From assembly GCA_017458225.1 (NCBI GenBank), contig JAFTFX010000027.1:1-64000 (forward strand): a DNA stretch of 64,000 bases, in the 5' to 3' direction. Source of the DNA: Prevotella sp. GTDB taxonomy: Bacteria > Bacteroidota > Bacteroidia > Bacteroidales > Bacteroidaceae. A program made the translations under genes and the position numbers. Shown piece after piece: positions 58,491 to 64,000 of the stretch; the first letter of the stretch is position 1; each line of letters begins with the position of its first letter. Under the pieces are notes generated by a model. That model did not search any database and was not told where the DNA came from. It saw nothing but the letters and a program-made list of their open reading frames with translations.

Positions 58491-58844
58491 TTAATTTTCA
58501 GTTCTCAATTTCTCATTCTCTCTGTGTCTGTCTTTGTCGCGGACAGTCTTCTTTTCCAGGTTCTTCTGTAGCTCTTCCGTCAAGTTTATGCCCGTCTGGT
58601 TAGCTAAGCAGAGCAGAACCCACAGCACGTCGGCCATCTCGTCGCCCAGTGCCTCGCGACCGTTGTCGGCAGCGCGAGGATCGGTCTTTTTCCACGACTG
58701 TTCGCCATAGCGGCGGGCGATGATCTTAGCCAGTTCGCCTACTTCCTCGGTGAGTACGGCCATGTTGGTCAGCTCCGAGAAATAGCGCACGCCATATTCC
58801 TTGATCCACCGGTCTACGGTCTGTTGGGCATCATTGATTGTCAT
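58491..58844 (-). CDS. MazG-like nucleotide pyrophosphohydrolase
   Basis: 117 residues. Metal-binding helices with LTEEVGELAKIIARR (E-x-x-E) and ALGDEMADVLWVLLCLANQTG (E-x-x-D), the all-alpha NTP-pyrophosphatase signature. It hydrolyses aberrant nucleotides. 22 bases before deoC and 2 bases after the small membrane protein, in one operon. The end (KDKDRHRENEKLRTEN) is polar and low-complexity. Confidence 0.9.
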   Translation of the reverse strand: MTINDAQQTVDRWIKEYGVRYFSELTNMAVLTEEVGELAKIIARRYGEQSWKKTDPRAADNGREALGDEMADVLWVLLCLANQTGINLTEELQKNLEKKTVRDKDRHRENEKLRTEN

Positions 58845-58846
58845 AT

Positions 58847-59098
58847 TTATTTTTTACTTAGAAAGAAGGTGGTAAAGATGGCCAGGATGGCTCCCAGCAT
58901 GATAACGATATTCACTATGTTGTCGCGTCTGTATTTCTCCCAGTCCATCGACTTGATGACCACGGTAGCGACCCATAGTAAAATTCCGATGACCACGAAT
59001 ACAGCGCCCAGGTTCATGCCTGCGGTATGTCCCAAGATAACACCAACGAACATCATTATTATGCCTACCGTTTCAATCTCTTTCAGATATTTCTTCAT
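58847..59098 (-). CDS. Small membrane protein of unknown function
   Basis: 83 residues from ATG 59098. Two to three membrane helices: VGIIMMFVGVILGHTAG, LGAVFVVIGILLWVATVVI, IVNIVIMLGAILAIFTTFFL; positive start and end. Family not recognised. In an operon with dtd and the mazG-like gene. Confidence 0.7.
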   Translation of the reverse strand: MKKYLKEIETVGIIMMFVGVILGHTAGMNLGAVFVVIGILLWVATVVIKSMDWEKYRRDNIVNIVIMLGAILAIFTTFFLSKK

Positions 59099-59159
59099 CT
59101 TATTGTTTTGTATTCTCAATCTCAACAGCACCTCCTTAGGAGGGACTTTGAGAGGCTTT

Positions 59160-59612
59160 TTATTCTTTGTTTTTGGTGTCCATGCAGATGGTTACGGGAC
59201 CGTCGTTCGTGAGTGCCACTTTCATGTCGGCTCCGAACTCACCCGTCTGCACCTCGCGTCCCATTTCTTCCTGCAAGCGGCTGCAGAACCGTTCGTATAA
59301 GGGTACTGATATCTCGTGCTTGGCAGCGCGCAGCCATGACGGGCGATTGCCTTTCTTGTAGCTGGCAAAGAGGGTGAACTGACTCACCACCAGACACTCG
59401 CCGCCGGTGTCCATGATGCTGCGGTTCATCACCCCGTTTTCATCGTCGAACACGCGCAGGTTCACCACTTTCTTGACAAGCCATTCTACATCCTCTTCAT
59501 TGTCTTCTTCGCACACGCCCAACAGGATGAGAAAGCCTTTGCCGATGCTGCCATGCACCCTTCCGTTGATGGTGACTGAAGCCTCTGAAACACGTTGAAT
59601 AACTATTCTCAT
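59160..59612 (-). CDS. dtd: D-aminoacyl-tRNA deacylase
   Basis: 150 residues, removes D-amino acids and glycine from tRNA. Both signatures visible: SQFTLFA (about 78-84) and the GP-motif NDGPVTI (about 136-142). Size typical. Located between uvrC and the mazG-like gene as in other Bacteroidales. Confidence 0.96.
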   Translation of the reverse strand: MRIVIQRVSEASVTINGRVHGSIGKGFLILLGVCEEDNEEDVEWLVKKVVNLRVFDDENGVMNRSIMDTGGECLVVSQFTLFASYKKGNRPSWLRAAKHEISVPLYERFCSRLQEEMGREVQTGEFGADMKVALTNDGPVTICMDTKNKE

Positions 59613-59642
59613 GCGTGCAAAATTACGGTTTTTTATTCAGTT

Positions 59643-61472
59643 CTACAAATGATTGTGGAAATATTCGTACACCAGTTTGCCTTTTTGTTGGCCAATAGCA
59701 TCTGTAAGTGTCTCTAAATCAGCGTCTTTAATGCGTTTTACGCTCTTCAGCTTACTGAGGAGCTCGTCGCGTGTCTTGGGGCCTATGCCTTTGATGTCGT
59801 CAAGCTCGCTGTGCAGGGCGTGTTTCGAGCGCTTGTCGCGGTGGAAGGTGATGGCAAAGCGGTGCACCTCGTCCTGTAGCTGCGTGAGTACGTGGAAGAG
59901 CTCGCAGTCGGTCTTCAGCTGGATGCTGCGTGGCGGAAAACCATACAGCAGTTCGTTGGTGCGGTGGCGGTCGTTTTTGGCCAGTCCGGCAATGGGAATA
60001 TCCAAGTTCAGCTCGTCCTGGATCACCTCGCGAATCACTTCCATCTGACCCCGTCCGCCATCGGCCACGATGAGGTCGGGTAGGGGCTGCTCTTCCTCCA
60101 TGAGTCGGCGATATCGCCTCGACACCACCTCCTTCATCGAGGCATAGTCGTCGGGCCCTACCACGGTCTTGATGTTGTAGCGTTTGTAGTCGCTCTTCGA
60201 AGGCTTCATTTTCTTGAACACCACACAGGCGGCCACAGCATCTGTTCCAGAGATATTCGAGTTGTCGAAACACTCTATCTGATAGGGCATCTTGGGCAGT
60301 CCCAGCTTCTCCTGCAGCTCCTTCATCAGGCGCACCTGCTTCTGTTCAGGATTCAGTTTTTCAGCCTGCTTTAGACGGTCGAACTTATACTGTTTTCCGT
60401 TCATCTCCGAGAGGTCGAGCAGCGTTTTTTTATCCCCTCTCTGCGGCACCGTGAAGGTCACTCCCTCCAGCTCCATTTCTGGGTCGAAAGGCACCACGAT
60501 CTCCTTGCTGTGGCTATTGAAACGCTCGCGCATTTCTACGATGCCCAGCTGTAGCAGCTCCTGTTCCGTCTCTGCCAGACGCTTCTTGAACTCGAAGGTA
60601 AACGACTGGTTGATGCTGCCGTTCGAGACGTGCAGGTAGTTGATGAATGCCACCTTCTCGTCGTTGGTGATAGAAAAGACATCCACGTCGTTGATGGTGT
60701 GGCTCACCACCTCACTCTTGCTCACGAAGCCATCCAGATTCAAGTATTTCCGCTTCACTTCCTCTGCCTCTTCGAAGCGCAGTTCTTCGGCTAACTGTTG
60801 CATCTCTTCGCGCAGGTCGCGCAGAATCTGACGGGTGTTTCCCTTCAGAATTTCGCGTGCCTGAGCAATGTTTTTCTGATACTCCTCATAGCTTTGTTTG
60901 CCGATGCACGGGCCGTTGCAGTTCTTTATGTGATACTCCAGACATACCTGATATTTCCCCTCTTCAATTCCTTCCTTCGTCATCGGTTGCCGACAAGAAC
61001 GAGGCTTGTAGATTTTGTTGATCAGTTCCAGTACGGCATGCATCGTTCCGATGTGGCTGTAGGGCCCGTAGTAGGTGCCCCATTTCTTGTTGATGGTGCG
61101 CGTATTGAAGATACGTGGCAGATACTCGTTGGTGACGCAGATACTGGGGTAGGTTTTACCGTCTTTCAGTAGTACGTTGTAGCGCGGATTATATTTCTTA
61201 ATGAGACTGTTTTCCAACAGCAGCGCATCCTCTTCAGTGTTGACCACCGTGTAGCTGATGTCCCATATTTTGGACACCAGTACCTTTGTTTTGAATCGGT
61301 CTACCTCCGTATGGAAATAAGAAGAAACGCGCGCCTTCAGGTTCTTTGCCTTGCCCACATAGATAATCACGTGGTTCTCGTCATAGTACTGGTAGCTGCC
61401 AGGCTTCTCCGGCAACCTGCTTACGATACTCTTCAAGTAGGCTAATCGCTTTTCGTTTTCTTCTTTCGTCAT
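59643..61472 (-). CDS. uvrC: Excinuclease ABC subunit C
   Basis: 609 residues from ATG 61472 (MTKEENEKRLAYLKS); the frame extends through a parS site to 61502, but the shorter start fits the family. N-terminal GIY-YIG nuclease (PGSYQYYDENHVIIYVGKAKNLKARV), UVR domain (about 200), C-terminal nuclease with DGGRGQ, and helix-hairpin-helix end (IKGIGPKTRDELLSKLKS). It makes both cuts in nucleotide excision repair with UvrAB. Upstream is a parS site, then apt. Confidence 0.96.
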   Translation of the reverse strand: MTKEENEKRLAYLKSIVSRLPEKPGSYQYYDENHVIIYVGKAKNLKARVSSYFHTEVDRFKTKVLVSKIWDISYTVVNTEEDALLLENSLIKKYNPRYNVLLKDGKTYPSICVTNEYLPRIFNTRTINKKWGTYYGPYSHIGTMHAVLELINKIYKPRSCRQPMTKEGIEEGKYQVCLEYHIKNCNGPCIGKQSYEEYQKNIAQAREILKGNTRQILRDLREEMQQLAEELRFEEAEEVKRKYLNLDGFVSKSEVVSHTINDVDVFSITNDEKVAFINYLHVSNGSINQSFTFEFKKRLAETEQELLQLGIVEMRERFNSHSKEIVVPFDPEMELEGVTFTVPQRGDKKTLLDLSEMNGKQYKFDRLKQAEKLNPEQKQVRLMKELQEKLGLPKMPYQIECFDNSNISGTDAVAACVVFKKMKPSKSDYKRYNIKTVVGPDDYASMKEVVSRRYRRLMEEEQPLPDLIVADGGRGQMEVIREVIQDELNLDIPIAGLAKNDRHRTNELLYGFPPRSIQLKTDCELFHVLTQLQDEVHRFAITFHRDKRSKHALHSELDDIKGIGPKTRDELLSKLKSVKRIKDADLETLTDAIGQQKGKLVYEYFHNHL

Positions 61473-61485
61473 GTTCAAGTTTTTA

Positions 61486-61501
61486 AGTTTCACGTGAAAC
61501 A
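61486..61501. promoter_or_regulatory. parS: parS site, 15 of 16 match, upstream of uvrC
   Basis: AGTTTCACGTGAAACA; the ParB-binding consensus is TGTTTCACGTGAAACA, with one mismatch at the first base. Lies 14 bases before the uvrC ATG. Confidence 0.88.
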
Positions 61502-61531
61502 CTCCTCTCCGTATTCACCTCTCCATTTAAA

Positions 61532-61565
61532 ATCCCATCCCCTGGGAGGGGTTGGAGGTGGGTCT
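61532..61565 (+). repeat. C/G-rich palindrome (family 2), shortened copy at the apt stop
   Basis: CCCCT (61539-61543) with AGGGG (61547-61551), then TTGGAGGTGGGTCT. The end touches the apt stop codon (TAA, 61567-61565). Confidence 0.7.
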
Positions 61566-62092
61566 TAAATTGTCATCAGTGTGGTCAGGTCAATGCCTTC
61601 AAAAAGGTCGCGACCGTGCAGACCCTCGTCGGTAATTTCGATGATGAAGTTCATGTAGACCTTCTTCGGGTGGAAGTGTTGCACCAGTTTATAGGCAGCC
61701 TTGGCTGTACCGCCCGTTGCCAACAGGTCGTCATGAATCAGAACTACGTCGTTTTCATCGATTGAGTCGAGGTGCATCTCGATGGTGTCTACACCGTATT
61801 CTTTCGAGAATTGCTCCTTGATGACTGTAGAGGGCAGCTTGCCCGGCTTGCGAGCCATGACCAGTCCGCAACCCAACTTACCAGCGAGGGCAGAACCCAT
61901 GATGAATCCGCGGCTTTCTATACCCACTATCTTTGTGATGCCTTTGTCCTTGTAGAGCTCATACATCTCGTTGAGCATAATCTGAAAGCACTCGGCATTT
62001 TTGTAGAGGGTTGTCACGTCGCGGAAGTTAATTCCTTTTTTCGGAAAATCTGGTATGCAGCGCAGATTGTCCATTAATACTTTGTTGTTCAT
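61565..62092 (-). CDS. apt: Adenine phosphoribosyltransferase
   Basis: 175 residues from ATG 62092 (MNNKVLMDNLRCIPDFPKKG). It salvages adenine with PRPP to AMP. The PRPP motif VVLIHDDLLATGGTA (about 118-132) and the flexible-loop and hood segments ARKPGKLPSTVIKEQF are typical. Between two parS sites; same gene order as in Bacteroidales (mnmG-apt-uvrC). Confidence 0.96.
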   Translation of the reverse strand: MNNKVLMDNLRCIPDFPKKGINFRDVTTLYKNAECFQIMLNEMYELYKDKGITKIVGIESRGFIMGSALAGKLGCGLVMARKPGKLPSTVIKEQFSKEYGVDTIEMHLDSIDENDVVLIHDDLLATGGTAKAAYKLVQHFHPKKVYMNFIIEITDEGLHGRDLFEGIDLTTLMTI

Positions 62093-62126
62093 TTTCAGGT
62101 TGTTATAGGTTTTGTTTAATATTGTT

Positions 62127-62142
62127 TGTTTCACGTGAAACA
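62127..62142. promoter_or_regulatory. parS: parS site, perfect 16-bp match, between apt and mnmG
   Basis: TGTTTCACGTGAAACA, the full palindromic consensus bound by ParB (Spo0J). 35 bases before the apt ATG and 5 bases beyond the mnmG stop. Confidence 0.95.
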
Positions 62143-62147
62143 GAAAA

Positions 62148-64000
62148 TCACCGCCCCATGAGCACCAGTAGCACGTTGATGTCGCTGGGCGAAACGCCCG
62201 GTATGCGACTGGCCTGTGCGAGGGTTGTCGGCTGGATGGCCGTTAGCTTTTGGCGTGCTTCGGTGGAAAGGCTCTGCAGGTTGTTGTACTGGAACGATGC
62301 AGGGATGCGGATGTTCTCCAGTCGGTGCATCTTTTCTGCCACCAGTCGTTCGCGCTCGATGTATCCTTTATATTTCATGCGGATTTCGGCAGCCTCCACG
62401 ATTTCCTCCTTGCGGTCTTTCAGGTGTTCGATTCGCTCTTTTAGTTCAGGAATAATCTCCTGAAGATTCTGGAAATTCAGTTGCGGACGCGCGATGAGTT
62501 CGTCCAGTTTTACGCCAAACTGGAGTGGGGTAGTGCCCAGCGCTTCCAGAGCGGCATTGATTTCTTTCGGTTTGATGGGGAACGATTTGCAGAAGTTCTC
62601 GATTTCTTCGATGGCTGTTTTCTTCTTCAGCCAGTAGTCGTAGCGTTCGCGAGTGGCCAATCCCAGCTGGTAGCTGCGCTCGGTCAGTCGGGCATCGGCA
62701 TCGTCCTGTCGCAGCAGGATGCGATATTCGGCACGCGAGGTGAACATACGGTAGGGCTCGTCGACACCTTTCGTCACTAGATCGTCGATGAGAACGCCAA
62801 TATAAGCCTCGTCGCGAGCCAAGGTGAAAGCCTTTGGGGTGGCGACACTGTCGCCACATACCGAACTGGCGGCTCCTGCTTTCAGGGCCGCGTTGATGCC
62901 GGCGATGATGCCTTGGCCTGCAGCTTCCTCATAGCCTGTGGTGCCGTTCACCTGTCCGGCCATGAACAGACCGTCAACCACTTTCGATTCCAGCGTGTGG
63001 GTGAGCTGTGTGGGGTCGAAAAAATCGTACTCGATGGCATAGCCAGGGCGGTACACTTTTGCTTGTTCCAGGCCCGGAATTTTCCTCAGGGCAGCTATCT
63101 GCACGTCCATCGGCAGCGATGAAGAAAAACCGTTCAGGTACATCTCGTTGGTGTCGCTGCCCTCTGGTTCCAGGAACAGCAGGTGCTGGTCGCGGTCGGG
63201 GAAGGTGACAAGCTTCGTCTCGATGCTGGGGCAGTAGCGCGGTCCTATCGACTGTATCTGTCCGTTGTAGAGGGGCGAGTCGGCCAGGCCCGAGCGGAGG
63301 GTTTCGTGAACGGCAGGGTTGGTGTAGCACTCCCAGCAGGGGAGCTGGGGGAGGGGGGGCTGAGTGTTCAGATAGGAGAAGCGGTAGGGGCGCTGGTCGC
63401 CCTCCTGTTTCTTCAGTTGGGCGAAGTCGATGCTGCGCTTGTCGAGGCGCACGGGCGTACCTGTTTTCATGCGGGCGGTGCGGATGCCATGACGGGCGAT
63501 GCTCTCCGTCAGACCGCTCACGGCAGGTTCGGCAATGCGTCCGCCGGGCACCATCTTGCGGCCGATGTGCATCAAGCCGTTGAGGAATGTGCCAGCCGTG
63601 ATGACCACACAACGGGCACGCAGTTCGCAACCCCAGATGGTGCGAACGCCAGTGACGCGCTGGCGAGGAGCGGAGGGTTCTGAGTGATCTGAATACTCTG
63701 AATAGTCTGAGTGATCTGAATAGTCTGAGGGTTCTGAATAGTCTGAGGGTTCTGTCAACAGTTCCTCTGCTTGGTCTTGCCAGATGTCAAGATTGTCGGT
63801 TTCATCGAGATGGCGGCGCCATTCCCAGATAAATTTTCCTCGGTCGCACTGGGCGCGAGGGCTCCACACGGCCGGTCCTTTGCCCACGTTCAGCATGCGG
63901 AACTGTATGGCCGTGGCATCGGTCACCAGTCCCATCTGTCCGCCCAGGGCATCAATCTCGCGGACTATCTGGCCTTTGGCAATGCCGCCAACGGCCGGGT
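62148..64000 (-). CDS. mnmG: tRNA uridine-5-carboxymethylaminomethyl modification enzyme, 5' end outside
   Basis: 617 residues visible; the frame is open to 64000, so the FAD-binding N-terminus is lost at the right edge (PAVGGIAKGQIVREIDALGGQ seen at the edge). Motifs: RTARMKTGTPVRLD, YCPSIETKLVTF, EYDFFDP, GQVNGTTGYEEAAGQG, TSRAEYRILLRQDDAD. It acts with MnmE on the wobble uridine. Two in-frame insertions: a Ser-Asp-Tyr tract after AEELLTE (9-nt repeat, 63674-63754) and GAASSVCGDSVATPK from a family-1 hairpin (62834-62870). mnmG is often close to the origin. Confidence 0.96.
   Translation of the reverse strand, partial: PAVGGIAKGQIVREIDALGGQMGLVTDATAIQFRMLNVGKGPAVWSPRAQCDRGKFIWEWRRHLDETDNLDIWQDQAEELLTEPSDYSEPSDYSDHSDYSEYSDHSEPSAPRQRVTGVRTIWGCELRARCVVITAGTFLNGLMHIGRKMVPGGRIAEPAVSGLTESIARHGIRTARMKTGTPVRLDKRSIDFAQLKKQEGDQRPYRFSYLNTQPPLPQLPCWECYTNPAVHETLRSGLADSPLYNGQIQSIGPRYCPSIETKLVTFPDRDQHLLFLEPEGSDTNEMYLNGFSSSLPMDVQIAALRKIPGLEQAKVYRPGYAIEYDFFDPTQLTHTLESKVVDGLFMAGQVNGTTGYEEAAGQGIIAGINAALKAGAASSVCGDSVATPKAFTLARDEAYIGVLIDDLVTKGVDEPYRMFTSRAEYRILLRQDDADARLTERSYQLGLATRERYDYWLKKKTAIEEIENFCKSFPIKPKEINAALEALGTTPLQFGVKLDELIARPQLNFQNLQEIIPELKERIEHLKDRKEEIVEAAEIRMKYKGYIERERLVAEKMHRLENIRIPASFQYNNLQSLSTEARQKLTAIQPTTLAQASRIPGVSPSDINVLLVLMGR
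62834..62870 (+). repeat. Hairpin repeat family 1, copy in mnmG
   Basis: Stem GTGGCGAC (62839-62846), loop ACT, stem GTCGCCAC (62850-62857), tail ATACCGAACTGG. In frame on the minus strand. Confidence 0.92.
63674..63754. repeat. 9-nt TCTGAnTnn repeat tract inside mnmG
   Basis: About nine 9-nt units (TCTGAGTGA, TCTGAATAC, TCTGAGGGT), in frame, coding for Ser-(Asp/Glu)-(Tyr/His/Pro) triplets where homologues have a short loop. Same unit as in rnc. Confidence 0.92.

Overview
The window is a 64 kb chromosomal segment of a Bacteroidales bacterium, most likely Prevotella-like (Prevotellaceae). This is inferred from several signs: promoters of the Bacteroidetes type (TAnnTTTG -7 boxes), a PorZ-type component of the type IX secretion system (T9SS), secreted proteins that end in the Prevotella-style tail 'Y-(N/D)-L/V-x-G-(Q/R)-R ... 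GLY-I-NGKK-VVK', a 'smalltalk' micro-protein beside an HU-like protein, and the gene order mnmG-apt-uvrC-dtd-mazG-like-deoC. Coding density is high and most of the sequence is GC-rich. AT-rich islands mark a toxin-antitoxin patch (35.5-36.9 kb) and a nuclease cassette (9.0-9.6 kb).

Layout. 0-1.1 kb: end of tyrS and a tRNA-Gln gene. 1.1-10.5 kb: uronate-polysaccharide catabolism (DUF4861 protein, a lyase/beta-helix fusion, GH88 unsaturated uronyl hydrolase, kduI, kduD), interrupted by a metal P-type ATPase and by a nuclease cassette with 51-bp inverted repeats. 10.8-17.2 kb: OmpA/TPR lipoprotein, thioredoxin-like lipoprotein, folP, cdaA, an SF1 helicase. 17.3-20.1 kb: acpP-fabF-rnc on the minus strand. 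20.3-24.2 kb: smalltalk, HU, small lipoproteins and an M15 peptidase, two units of which share an 84-bp upstream control region. 24.2-24.8 kb: repeats and a cluster of DnaA-box-like sequences with an AT-rich stretch, a candidate oriC. 24.8-35.5 kb: nadA, two CotH-like secreted proteins, porZ, rdgB, yitT, leuS. 35.5-36.9 kb: HigBA and HicBA. 36.9-44 kb: a secreted OB-fold protein, mscS, a DUF559-TrmH fusion created by a second inverted-repeat cassette, rubredoxin, a heptosyltransferase-like gene, a DUF4254 gene. 44-53.4 kb: mutS, a hybrid sensor kinase, lgt, a kelch-like protein, ychF and a REP-associated tyrosine transposase (RAYT). 53.5-64 kb: polA, ispB-like, deoC, mazG-like, dtd, uvrC, apt, mnmG, with two parS sites around apt.

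The most striking property is the load of short repeats. (1) Ten copies of a hairpin with a covarying 6-8 bp stem, a 3-nt loop and a conserved tail (about GTNTACNGNACNGG), all in the same orientation and nearly all inserted in frame in conserved genes (nadA, rdgB, leuS twice, GT9, polA, mnmG, the RAYT itself); a RAYT gene with three copies in or beside it makes an HUH-transposase-driven REP system plausible. (2) A C/G-rich palindrome family (helicase, leuS, apt, and the ends of the DUF559 cassette). (3) 9-nt, 15-nt, 24-nt, 30-nt and 33-nt in-frame tandem repeats in mutS, zntA-like, rnc, mnmG, rdgB, leuS, helicase and RAYT. (4) Three intergenic arrays of a 22-nt unit that turns around on itself. 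(5) Two small nuclease genes (GxxExxY and DUF559), each exactly bounded by near-perfect inverted repeats, which look like small mobile cassettes. Two parS sites, mnmG and the DnaA-box cluster suggest that the window lies near the replication origin.
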